64,000 bases of DNA from Streptomyces sp. IMTB 2501 (GTDB lineage: Bacteria; Actinomycetota; Actinomycetes; Streptomycetales; Streptomycetaceae). The position numbers and the translations under genes are program-made. Shown piece after piece: positions 56,936-64,000 of the stretch. A model generated the notes under the pieces. The model saw only the letters and a list, made by a program, of their open reading frames with translations. It was not told the origin of the DNA and did no database searches. Positions within the stretch are counted from its first letter, which is position 1. The number at the start of each line of letters is the position of its first letter. Location of the stretch: the NCBI RefSeq assembly GCF_001953885.1, contig NZ_MQUS01000031.1, positions 1 to 64,000 of the forward strand, read 5' to 3'.

Positions 56936-59368
56936 TCACATCACCGAGCCCGGAGACTTCGACGCGCTCCCCGACGTCTGCGGCGTCGTCGGTCCGCTTG
57001 CCGAGTTCGTCGTGGTCGGGGTCGTGCTCGTCTTGGTCGGAGGGGGCGGCGAGGTGGGCGTGGTGGGCGATCCGCTGGGCGAGGTCGGCGTCGGCGAGGT
57101 CGTCGGCGTCGGTGAACCCGGCTTGGTCGTATGGGACTTGGACGGCGTCGGAGACGTGTCTCCCCCGCCGCCCGTGCTCCGGGTGCCGCTCGGGTCTGCC
57201 GAAGGAGTCGTGGCCGGGCCCGACGGCGTCGGGGCGTCCGTCGTGCCGTACGTACCGCCGGGGCCCGGATGCGCCGGGCGGCCGTGGGCCGGGGCCGAAC
57301 CGGTGCCCGCCGCCGGGTCCTTCTTCGGGTCCGCGCCGAGGCTGCCGTCGCCCGTGCCCTGGCTCGCCGACGGATTGACGTCGACCTTGCCGGCCGGGTT
57401 CTTGTCGGCGTTCTCGTTGGAGGTCATGCCGAGCGTGACGACCGTACCGAGCACGGCGGCGAGCAGCGCGCCGGAGCCGACCGCCACGAGGTTGCGGCGG
57501 GCCAGCCGCCTCAGGCCCGCGCCGCGCGTCGTGGCGGCGGGGAGCCGCTGGGTGACCAGGGGCTCGCCGAGGGGCACGTACGGCGGCGGCGCCGACTCCT
57601 CGTACCGAATCTCCGGCGGCTCCTCCCCCGCCGTCGCCGCGATGCCGGGCACCTCCCCGGAGCGGTCGGCGACCAGCGCGAGGGCACGGCGCCCGGCGAC
57701 GGTGCCGCGCTTGTCGGCGAGCGCGCCGCGCAGCCCGATGGACGCCTCCAGTTCGGCGCGAGCCCGGTCGAGCTGTCCCGCGCACAGCGCGAGCACGCCC
57801 AACTCATGGTGGAAGTAGGCCTGTTCGTGCACCTCGCCGGAGAGCCGGGAGGCCTCCGCGCCGGAGCGCAGGGCCCGTTCCCAGGCGCTCCGGTGCAGCC
57901 CGGCCGCGAAGGCGGGCGCGGCCGTACGGGCGAGCCGTACCGCGTGGCTCGTCTCCCCCTCGGCGGACGGAACGGTCTGCGGGACGATCGCGGCGAGCGC
58001 GGCCAGCACCGCGTCGGCCTCCGCGCACACCCGCTCGGGGGTGACCGAGGGATGCCCGGACCACCACGCGTAGTGGTCGGCGGCGGCCAGTGCCTGGGCG
58101 TCTGCGTCAGCGGCGTACCCGGCGGCCTCCAGCTGGGTCTGCACACCGGCGGCGAGGCGATAGCGGGCGCCGACCGGGGAGACCAGTCCGCAGCCCGCCA
58201 GCTCACCGAGGGCGGCGTCGGCGTGCGTGTCGCCGATCAGCGCCGGCAGATGCGCCTGGTGCGGCACCTCGCCGCCGAGGGCGACGGCGAAGCGCAGGGT
58301 GGCGCGGGCGGAGGCGCTGAGCCGGGAGGCGAGCAGCGGGGCGGGCGCGGCGGCCTCGCCGAGGGAGGGCAGCGGGGCCTGGTCCGCCGGCTCCAGGGCC
58401 GGCTCGGCCGGTTCGCGTACGTCCTCGAAGACGCCGTACTCGTCCACGGCCCCCGCGCCGGCCCGCAGTTCGTCCCGCTGCCTGAGCAGCGCGCCGGCCT
58501 GGACGAAGCGCAGCGGCAGCCCCTCGGACTCGAACCACAGATCGCCGGCCCAGTTGGCCTCCTCCTCGGTGAGGACACGGCCGATGGTCCGCTCCAGGAT
58601 CTCCGCACCGGCGGCGCGGTCGAGACCGCCGAGGAAGACCTCCTCGACCGCGGACTCGGCAGACGGCGCGGGCACGTCGGGGGTGGCGCCGATCAGGAAC
58701 GCGCACTCGGGGGTGGCGTCGAGCAGTTCGTCGAGGGCGGAGCCGCCGAACTCGATGTCGTCCAGGACGACGACCGCGCCGATCTCGCGGACGAGGGCAA
58801 GCAGCTCGTCCGGTTCGGGGTGGTGGCGCGGGGCGTCGTAGACGGCGTGGAAGAGGTCGTCCAGGAGGTCGGCGGTGGTGCGGTGGAAGCCGGTGAGCCG
58901 GACCACGCCGTCGGGGGCGAGGTCCTGGCAGTCCTCGGCGACGAGGTCCAGCAGGGCGGTGCGGCCGGAGCCGCCGGGGCCGGTGAGCCGGACGGTGCGG
59001 CCGCGGGCCAGCAGCCGGACCAGACGCTCGCGTTCGTCCTGCCGTTCCAGCAGGGAGGGCGCCGGCTGGGCGGGGCCGGGCGGCACGGGCGGCCGGGCGG
59101 CACGCTCGGTCTCGGCACGCTCGGCGGCGCTTCGTTTGCGGGGCCCTTCCGGCCGCTGGGCCGGCGGGCAGAGCTCTATCTCGCTGCCGTCGACGGGGTT
59201 GACGGTCAGCAGCAGGTCGCCGGTGACGAGTTGCGCCGTACGGGCGAGCGCGGGCGTGCTCTGACCGAAGTCGGAGGTGAGGGATTCCCGGGGCGGGCGG
59301 CGGCTGTGCGCCTGGCCGTGCTCCTCGGGTCCCGGGTTGATCGGGTCCAAGGGTTCCATGCGTTCCAT
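56936..59368 (-). CDS. Large ATPase with a transmembrane segment and exported low-complexity tail
   Basis: 810 residues. About residues 90-330 form a P-loop NTPase (Walker A LTGPGGSGRTALL, Walker B AVVVLDDIE) like the AAA part of LuxR/STAND regulators, followed by helical repeats (380-620, including TPR-like AYFHHELGVLALCAGQLDRARAELEASIGLRG). There is no HTH. Then comes one membrane segment (NLVAVGSGALLAAVLGTVVTLGM) and about 150 residues of Ser/Thr/Pro/Gly-rich tail that would lie outside. ATG 59368 has a GGGGGG site 8 nt upstream. Function unknown. The opposite strand carries an open frame, which I take to be a shadow. Confidence 0.8.
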   Translation of the reverse strand: MERMEPLDPINPGPEEHGQAHSRRPPRESLTSDFGQSTPALARTAQLVTGDLLLTVNPVDGSEIELCPPAQRPEGPRKRSAAERAETERAARPPVPPGPAQPAPSLLERQDERERLVRLLARGRTVRLTGPGGSGRTALLDLVAEDCQDLAPDGVVRLTGFHRTTADLLDDLFHAVYDAPRHHPEPDELLALVREIGAVVVLDDIEFGGSALDELLDATPECAFLIGATPDVPAPSAESAVEEVFLGGLDRAAGAEILERTIGRVLTEEEANWAGDLWFESEGLPLRFVQAGALLRQRDELRAGAGAVDEYGVFEDVREPAEPALEPADQAPLPSLGEAAAPAPLLASRLSASARATLRFAVALGGEVPHQAHLPALIGDTHADAALGELAGCGLVSPVGARYRLAAGVQTQLEAAGYAADADAQALAAADHYAWWSGHPSVTPERVCAEADAVLAALAAIVPQTVPSAEGETSHAVRLARTAAPAFAAGLHRSAWERALRSGAEASRLSGEVHEQAYFHHELGVLALCAGQLDRARAELEASIGLRGALADKRGTVAGRRALALVADRSGEVPGIAATAGEEPPEIRYEESAPPPYVPLGEPLVTQRLPAATTRGAGLRRLARRNLVAVGSGALLAAVLGTVVTLGMTSNENADKNPAGKVDVNPSASQGTGDGSLGADPKKDPAAGTGSAPAHGRPAHPGPGGTYGTTDAPTPSGPATTPSADPSGTRSTGGGGDTSPTPSKSHTTKPGSPTPTTSPTPTSPSGSPTTPTSPPPPTKTSTTPTTTNSASGPTTPQTSGSASKSPGSVM

Positions 59369-59660
59369 GGGTTCAGCCCCCCAAAAGCGTTGTGTGCCCG
59401 TGATTCCGGCCCCTCCCGGCCTTGTCGCACACCGCGCTGTCGCTTCTGGTCCGGGCCCGCTCGGTCGAGGGTTGCGAGGCGGCGGGCGACCGAACCCTAA
59501 ACCTTCGCTCAGTATCTCCGACAGGGCGGGGTGCCGCGCGGTCCGAGACGTCACAGTCCGGTGAGGATTGCCCCCGACGTGCGCTTCGGCGGCTGCGTCC
59601 GGTTCTCCCCCGTCGCGCGTGTCCCCCGGGCCACCGCCCGCGCACCGGCCGCTCGCCGGG
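59369..59660. other. 292-bp intergenic region upstream of the large ATPase gene
   Basis: No supported gene. Between the STAS gene and the ATPase gene, both leftward. Holds a GC-rich region and an A/T-richer stretch (59496-59520) which could contain the ATPase promoter; no box is clear to me. Confidence 0.3.
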
Positions 59661-59984
59661 TCAGGCCCGGGGCAGCGGTTCGACCCCGATGCCGCCCTCG
59701 ATGGCGAGGATGCGGTGCAGCCGGGTGGCCACCAGCAGGCGCTGCATCTGCGGCGGGACACCGCGCAGCACCAGACGGCGACCGCAGCGGCCGGCCCGCC
59801 GATGGGCACCCATGATCACCCCGAGTCCGGTGGCGTCCCAGGAGTCCAGTTCGGACAGGTCGAGCACCAGGTCGCCGACTCCGGTGTCGACGGCCGAGTG
59901 CAGGGCCGTACGGGCGTCCGCCGCGCTGCGGACGTCGAGGCGGCCCCCGACGACCAGCTCGGCATGGTCGCCCCTGATGTGCAT
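59661..59984 (-). CDS. STAS-domain protein (anti-sigma factor antagonist type)
   Basis: 107 residues. MHIRGDHAELVVGGRLDVRSAADARTALHSAVDTGVGDLVLDLSELDSWDATGLGVIMGAHRRA is a STAS domain with the phosphorylatable-position region LDSWDATGLG: the residue aligned with SpoIIAA Ser58 is probably in SWDATGL (Ser or Thr). Partner anti-sigma kinase not in the window. ATG 59984 has GGGAG 5 nt upstream; a GTG at 60044 gives an N-terminal extension without a site. Confidence 0.85.
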   Translation of the reverse strand: MHIRGDHAELVVGGRLDVRSAADARTALHSAVDTGVGDLVLDLSELDSWDATGLGVIMGAHRRAGRCGRRLVLRGVPPQMQRLLVATRLHRILAIEGGIGVEPLPRA

Positions 59985-60099
59985 ATGCGCTCCCCGTTGA
60001 GTGCGGTTGGCGTACTCGGTGACGATGGTGACGATGCTGTGCACCGTCTGACTGCGTGAGTGGTGGTGCGGTTGCTGCTTGTAAGCGAACCGATACCGA

Positions 60100-60133
60100 A
60101 TTCACCCCGGGGAGTGATGTTCCCGGGGTGAAT
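60100..60133 (-). terminator. Perfect stem-loop after the hydroxyacyl-CoA dehydrogenase gene
   Basis: ATTCACCCCGGG (60100-60111) is inverted perfectly at 60122-60133 with a 10-nt loop. It lies between the dehydrogenase (ends 60209) and STAS (starts 59984), both leftward, and should end the first transcript. Confidence 0.8.
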
Positions 60134-60208
60134 GTCCGGCGTGTGCGCGTACGGGTGGGTCTCGCTGGGGCGTGCTGATGGTTCTCGGTACGGCGTACTG
60201 ACGAAATC

Positions 60209-61057
60209 TCAGTACGCGTAAAAGCCCTGCCCGCTCTTGCGGCCGATGTCACCGGCATCCACCATCCGGCGCATCAGCTCCGGCGGCGCGAACTTCTCGT
60301 CCTGGGACTCGGTGTAGATGTTGCTGGTGGCGTGCAGCAGGATGTCGACGCCGGTGAGGTCGGCGGTGGCGAGCGGGCCCATGGCGTGGCCGAAGCCCAG
60401 CTTGCAGGCGAGGTCGATGTCCTCGGCGGTGGCGACACCGGACTCGTAGAGCTTGGTCGCCTCCACCACGAGGGCGGAGATCAGCCGGGTGGTCACGAAC
60501 CCGGCCACGTCCCGGTTGACGACGATGCAGGTCTTGCCGACGGACTCGGCGAACTCCCGTGCGGTGGCGAGGGCTTCGTCGCTGGTCTTGTAGCCGCGGA
60601 CCAGCTCGACGAGCTGCATCATCGGCACCGGCGAGAAGAAGTGGACGCCGACGACCCGCTCGGGGTGCTCGGTGGCGGCCGCGATCTTGGTGATCGGGAT
60701 GGCGGAGGTGTTGGAGGCGAGCACGGTGTCCGGGCGCACGATCTTGTCGAGGGCGCGGAAGATCTCGTGTTTCACTTCCAGCTTCTCGAAGACGGCCTCC
60801 ACGACGATGTCGGCGTCGGCGGCGGCGTCCAGGTCGGTGGTCGCGGTGATACGGGCCAGGGCGGTGTCGGCGTCGTGCGCCTCCATCTTCCCCTTGCTCA
60901 CGAACTTGTCGTATGAGGCCCTGATACCGTCGGTGCCACGCTTCAGTGCCTCGTCGGTGACGTCGCGCAGAACGACGTCCCAGCCCGCCTGCGCGGCGAC
61001 CTGAGCGATCCCGGACCCCATGAGACCGGCCCCGATGACGGCAAGCTTCCGTGCCAC
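60209..61057 (-). CDS. 3-hydroxybutyryl-CoA dehydrogenase
   Basis: 282 residues. NAD(P) Rossmann motif LAVIGAGLMGSGIAQVAAQAGWDVVLRD, catalytic His in HFFSPVPMMQLVELV, and the C-terminal GFVTTRLISALVVEA ... GRKSGQGFYAY. Interconverts acetoacetyl-CoA and 3-hydroxybutyryl-CoA, the step after the thiolase at 42440; both feed the ethylmalonyl-CoA/butyryl-CoA route. GTG 61057 with GGGAG 6 nt upstream. Upstream, GTCTCA/TGAGAC forms an inverted repeat at 61151-61167. Confidence 0.95.
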   Translation of the reverse strand: MARKLAVIGAGLMGSGIAQVAAQAGWDVVLRDVTDEALKRGTDGIRASYDKFVSKGKMEAHDADTALARITATTDLDAAADADIVVEAVFEKLEVKHEIFRALDKIVRPDTVLASNTSAIPITKIAAATEHPERVVGVHFFSPVPMMQLVELVRGYKTSDEALATAREFAESVGKTCIVVNRDVAGFVTTRLISALVVEATKLYESGVATAEDIDLACKLGFGHAMGPLATADLTGVDILLHATSNIYTESQDEKFAPPELMRRMVDAGDIGRKSGQGFYAY

Positions 61058-61391
61058 TGACGACTCCCTCGAACGCGCTCCAAGTCTGCTTCTCCGGCGG
61101 ACCATAGCGCTCCGGAGCCGGTGTGTGAGCGGTTAGTAACGCGTGTCACGGTCTCAGGGGGTGAGACACCGGTCACGTCTCAATTGCCGGACTTGGCGAT
61201 CCTCCCACCGGCCGATCCGGCGGGATTCCGGCCGCGATGGCCGGAGCGCCAATACCTCGCGGGTCCACGCTGGTTGGCGCTTCACAGACCGGCCGGCGCC
61301 GAGGTCTCCACGCCCCGTGACCCGCGTGCCCTCGGGTCAGCGCGTTCTTCGCTCCGACGGTGTCGCCGTGAGGCATCCGCCAGCAGCACGC
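61058..61391. promoter_or_regulatory. 334-bp region upstream of the dehydrogenase gene
   Basis: No gene found. It holds the inverted repeat GTCTCA-GGGGG-TGAGAC (61151-61167) and a TTAGTAAC word (61133-61140). Together with the leftward flanking TetR gene these may control the dehydrogenase. No promoter boxes are clear. Confidence 0.4.
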
Positions 61392-62033
61392 TCAGGCCTC
61401 CCCTCTGACGGCGTAGTTCAGGACCCGCTCGCTCAACAGGTCCTCGATGTCGTCGAGGAGGGCTAGTACCTCTCGGGACACTTCGCGCGGTTCGCGGCCC
61501 TTGACCATCTCGCGCCCGATGACCGCGGAGACCGTGCTGTGGATCCAGCTGATCTGACCGGCCATCAGATGGGGTAGTTCGTCGCCGTCGGCTGCGCCGG
61601 TCTCCTCGCGCAGGGCCTGTTCCAGGTTGGCCTGGACCTCCTGGGCGATGGCCCAGAGGCGGGAGCGCAGGGCGGGGGCCTCCTCGATGACCTTCATGAA
61701 GGCCGCGTAGCCGGACAGCAGGCCGACCCGGGGGGAGACCGCCTCGACCTCCTCACGCAGCTCGCGCAGGACGGCGACGGCGGCCGACTCACCCTCGGGC
61801 CGGCCCCGGACCCAGCGGGCGAGGCGGTCGATCATACCGGCGGAGCGGTCGAAGAAGAGGTCCTCCTTGGCCGGGAAGTAGTTGTAGACAGTGTTGACGG
61901 AGACGTTCGCCGCCTCGGCGATCTCCGCGACCGTCACCGCGTCGAAGCCGCGCCCGACGAACAGCCCCGTGGCGACATCCGAGATGTACTGCCTGGTCTG
62001 CCGCTTCTTCCGCTCCCTGAGCCCCTCTGCCAT
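61392..62033 (-). CDS. TetR family regulator, probably of the adjacent exporter
   Basis: 213 residues. TetR domain KRQTRQYISDVATGLFVGRGFDAVTVAEIAEAANVSVNTVYNYFPAKEDLFF; the C-terminal part is a typical ligand domain. Divergent from the ABC exporter; the 97-bp gap contains the direct repeat GAAACTTGG (62064-62072 and 62081-62089), a candidate operator set. Expected to repress the exporter in the absence of its substrate. Confidence 0.9.
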   Translation of the reverse strand: MAEGLRERKKRQTRQYISDVATGLFVGRGFDAVTVAEIAEAANVSVNTVYNYFPAKEDLFFDRSAGMIDRLARWVRGRPEGESAAVAVLRELREEVEAVSPRVGLLSGYAAFMKVIEEAPALRSRLWAIAQEVQANLEQALREETGAADGDELPHLMAGQISWIHSTVSAVIGREMVKGREPREVSREVLALLDDIEDLLSERVLNYAVRGEA

Positions 62034-62062
62034 GTCCGCATCCTAACTTCGCTGGGTCCACT

Positions 62063-62089
62063 GGAAACTTGGAGCTGGAAGAAACTTGG
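62063..62089. repeat. Direct repeat between TetR and exporter genes
   Basis: GAAACTTGG occurs at 62064-62072 and again at 62081-62089, 17 bp apart, in an A/T-rich gap between the divergent tetR and ABC genes. The two may be half-sites of the operator. Confidence 0.4.
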
Positions 62090-62130
62090 TGGCATTGCAA
62101 AATTTCAGGGACTCTGTTTTTCTGTGGGGC

Positions 62131-62916
62131 ATGGCAGCAGTCATCAGCGCGGCGGGACTCGCCCGCACCTTCCAGACCAAGGCCGGGCCCGTGGCGGCCG
62201 TGCGCGGCATCGACCTCGCCGTCCGGGAGGGCGAGATCCTCGGCTTCCTCGGACCCAACGGCGCCGGCAAGACGACCACCCTGCGGATGCTCACCACCTT
62301 GCTGAAGCCGACCGGCGGCGCCGCCACCGTCGCCGGGCACGATCTGGCGACGGATCCGGCCGGGGTGCGCGCGGCGAGCGGATACGTCGCCCAGTCCGGC
62401 GGCGTCGATCCGCAGATCACCGTGCGGGAGGAGCTGGTCACCCAGGGCCGGCTGTACCGCCTGCCGAAGACCGACGCGGTGGCGCGAGCAAAGGAGCTGG
62501 CACGGGAGCTGGATCTCACCGACTTCCTCGACCGCAAGGCCGGCGCCCTCTCCGGCGGGCAGCGGCGCCGGCTGGACATCGCGATGGCCCTCACCCACCG
62601 GCCGAAGGTGCTGTTCCTGGACGAGCCGACGACCGGACTCGACCCGGGCAGCCGTGCCGACCTGTGGGACCTGGTCCGCCGGCTGCGCGACGAGCGCGGT
62701 ACGACCGTCTTCCTGACCACCCACTACCTGGACGAGGCCGACGCCCTCGCCGACCGTCTGGTGATCGTCGACCGGGGCTCGGTCGCCGCCGAGGGCACAC
62801 CGAGCGCGCTCAAGCTGAAGCACGGCGGCTCGCTCGACGCCACCCTCCAGGACACCTTCCTCGCCATCACCGGCCGCGGGCCCGCCCCGGCCGACACCAC
62901 CCCCGTCGCCGTATAG
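62131..62916 (+). CDS. DrrA-type ABC exporter ATPase
   Basis: 261 residues. Walker A GPNGAGKTT, signature LSGGQRRRLDIAMAL, Walker B VLFLDEPTTGLDPGS, H-loop LTTHYLDEADALADR; the DrrA-like C-terminus ends LQDTFLAITGRG. Drug or natural-product export with the permease that follows 22 nt later. ATG 62131 is preferred; a GTG at 62086 lies upstream. The preceding repeats suggest TetR control. Confidence 0.92.
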   Translation: MAAVISAAGLARTFQTKAGPVAAVRGIDLAVREGEILGFLGPNGAGKTTTLRMLTTLLKPTGGAATVAGHDLATDPAGVRAASGYVAQSGGVDPQITVREELVTQGRLYRLPKTDAVARAKELARELDLTDFLDRKAGALSGGQRRRLDIAMALTHRPKVLFLDEPTTGLDPGSRADLWDLVRRLRDERGTTVFLTTHYLDEADALADRLVIVDRGSVAAEGTPSALKLKHGGSLDATLQDTFLAITGRGPAPADTTPVAV

Positions 62917-62938
62917 GCCGTACAGGACAAAGAGACAG

Positions 62939-63688
62939 ATGCTTCTTCACGACACGGCCCTCGTCTACGGCCGCTATCTGCGCCAGTCCCTGCGCTCCCG
63001 CTTCGCGCTGCTCTTCGGCGTGCTCACCCCGCTCCTCTATCTCCTCTTCTTCGGCCCGCTGCTCACCCGTCTGCCGCTCGGCGGCACGGGCAGTTCCTGG
63101 CAGATGCTCGTGCCCGGCCTGCTGCTCCAACTCGGCCTGTTCGGCGCCTTGTTCGCCGGGTTCATGGTGATCGTCGAGAAGGGGCAGGGGGTGGTGGAAC
63201 GGATGCGCGTGACCCCGGTCAGCAGGCTCGCCCTCCTCCTCGGCCGGGTACTGCGCGACGCCACGGTCTTCGTCTTCCAGGCGGTGCTGCTGGTGCTGGC
63301 CGCGCTGGTGATGGGCCTGCGCGCGCCGCTCGCGGGCATCCTGATCGGCTTCGCGTTCGTCGCCCTGCTCACGCTCTCGCTGGCCTCGCTGTCGTACGCG
63401 CTCGGCATGAAGGTCCGCACCCCGCAGGAGTTCGGCCCGCTGATCAACATGGTGTCGATGCCGTCGATGCTGCTGTCCGGTCTGATGCTCCCGATGACCC
63501 TCGCGCCCACCTGGCTGAACGTCCTCTCGCACTTCGTGCCGTTCCGCTATCTGGTGGACGCGGTGCGCGACGCCTACGTCGGCCACTACGCCACCGCCCA
63601 CATGCTCTACGGCTCTCTCGTCGCCGTCGGCTTCGCGGCGCTGGCGGTGACGGTGGGCACACGAGTGTTCCGGACGGCCGGGGCGTAA
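62939..63688 (+). CDS. DrrB-type ABC exporter permease
   Basis: 249 residues, six membrane segments of the ABC-2 type: ALLFGVLTPLLYLLFFGPLL, a QMLVPGLLLQLGLFGALFAGF segment, and the conserved NMVSMPSMLLSGLMLPMTLAPTWLNVLSHFVPFRYLVDAVRDAYVG end typical of DrrB. Pairs with the preceding ATPase; substrate unknown. Confidence 0.92.
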   Translation: MLLHDTALVYGRYLRQSLRSRFALLFGVLTPLLYLLFFGPLLTRLPLGGTGSSWQMLVPGLLLQLGLFGALFAGFMVIVEKGQGVVERMRVTPVSRLALLLGRVLRDATVFVFQAVLLVLAALVMGLRAPLAGILIGFAFVALLTLSLASLSYALGMKVRTPQEFGPLINMVSMPSMLLSGLMLPMTLAPTWLNVLSHFVPFRYLVDAVRDAYVGHYATAHMLYGSLVAVGFAALAVTVGTRVFRTAGA

Positions 63689-63701
63689 CTAGGCTGGCTT
63701 C

Positions 63702-64000
63702 ATGGTCAATCTGACGCGCATCTACACCAGGACCGGCGACAAGGGCACCACCGCGCTCGGTGACATGAGCCGAGTCGCCAAGACCGACCTCCGGATCTCG
63801 GCCTACGCCGACGCCAACGAGGCCAACGCGGTGATCGGTACCGCGATCGCGCTGGGCGGGCTGGACGCGGAGGTCGTCAAGGTCCTCACGCGCGTCCAGA
63901 ACGACCTGTTCGACGTGGGTGCGGACCTGTCGACGCCGGTGGCGGAGAACCCCGAGTTCCCGCCGCTGAGGGTGGAGCAGTTCTACATCGACAGGCTGGA
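63702..64000 (+). CDS. Cob(I)alamin adenosyltransferase (PduO type), 5' part
   Basis: The first 99 codons are present; the gene runs off the right edge. MVNLTRIYTRTGDKGTTALGDMSRVAKTDLRISAYADANEANAVIG is the PduO/MMAB ATP-binding N-terminus, and VLTRVQNDLFDVGADLSTP follows. It adenosylates cob(I)alamin to coenzyme B12, the cofactor needed by the mutases served by icmA and meaB in this window. The start is the first ATG in frame; no ORF boundary is seen at the right end. Confidence 0.92.
   Translation, partial: MVNLTRIYTRTGDKGTTALGDMSRVAKTDLRISAYADANEANAVIGTAIALGGLDAEVVKVLTRVQNDLFDVGADLSTPVAENPEFPPLRVEQFYIDRL

Noticed and set aside
57131..59500. A 789-codon rightward open frame opposite the large ATPase gene
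   Set aside because: Arg/Gly-rich composition, no motif; the leftward frame has Walker A and B and a good start.
1..64000. tRNA, rRNA, CRISPR, insertion sequence or replication origin
   Set aside because: I saw no cloverleaf, regular spaced repeats, transposase-like frame or DnaA-box cluster; the window looks like ordinary core chromosome.

Overview
The window reads as a piece of the core chromosome of a Streptomyces. Codon third positions are almost all G or C, GTG starts and 1-4 nt start/stop overlaps are common, and the gene order (pfkA, pta, ackA, pyk; icmA; meaB, thiolase, mce; scy, filP; nucS; hydroxyacyl-CoA dehydrogenase; cobalamin adenosyltransferase) is one I recall from the S. coelicolor core around SCO5380-SCO5443. 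I see no tRNA, rRNA, CRISPR array, insertion sequence or prophage.

Layout. 1-4061: end of treS, then mak and glgB, the trehalose-to-glucan (GlgE-type) operon. 4129-10522: lipoprotein, HelD-type helicase, a candidate small RNA with its own promoter and terminator, thioredoxin + MerR, Lrp, an SDR protein and an aldo/keto reductase. 10594-13922: a DUF2127-like membrane protein, then a DHA2 drug exporter divergent from a TetR gene with three identical-type operators between them. 13998-17954: DctA-like transporter divergent from a DcuS/DcuR (CitA/CitB)-type two-component system. 18089-21154: sugar ABC importer without its own ATPase. 21293-28059: HTH regulator and central carbon genes (pfkA, pta, ackA, pyk). 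28158-30803: a three-gene exported/membrane module (DUF6230, DUF6114, Ser/Pro/Thr-rich protein) behind a 620-bp upstream region rich in palindromes. 31427-41014: thioredoxin-TPR protein, TetR, isobutyryl-CoA mutase large subunit, two DUF3817 paralogues, MarR, a decayed MFS/ArsR pair, three tandem AIM24 genes and another MarR. 41419-44228: meaB, thiolase and methylmalonyl-CoA epimerase. 44436-49502: the polarity coiled-coil genes scy and filP. 49746-53795: two related ABC-2 ATPase/permease pairs. 53816-64000: small conserved genes, a flavin monooxygenase-like gene with a TTA codon, nucS, a large ATPase with an exported low-complexity tail, a STAS protein, hydroxyacyl-CoA dehydrogenase, TetR + DrrAB-like exporter, and the start of a PduO-type adenosyltransferase.

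How the parts fit. Storage carbon (TreS/Mak/GlgB), glycolysis (PfkA, Pyk) and acetate overflow (Pta-AckA) sit beside branched and short-chain acyl-CoA handling (IcmA, MeaB, epimerase, thiolase, hydroxyacyl-CoA dehydrogenase, cobalamin adenosyltransferase). The last group shares coenzyme B12 chemistry although its genes are spread over about 30 kb.

The observations I rate highest are the candidate ~94-nt RNA at 7270-7363, the DUF6230/DUF6114 module with its palindrome-rich control region, the divergent pseudogene pair whose deletion junction carries a G/C hairpin repeat, the near-perfect operator at the icmA start, the three-fold operator between the exporter and TetR genes, and a shared repeat at two convergent gene ends. 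All functional calls come from reading motifs; no database search was possible.
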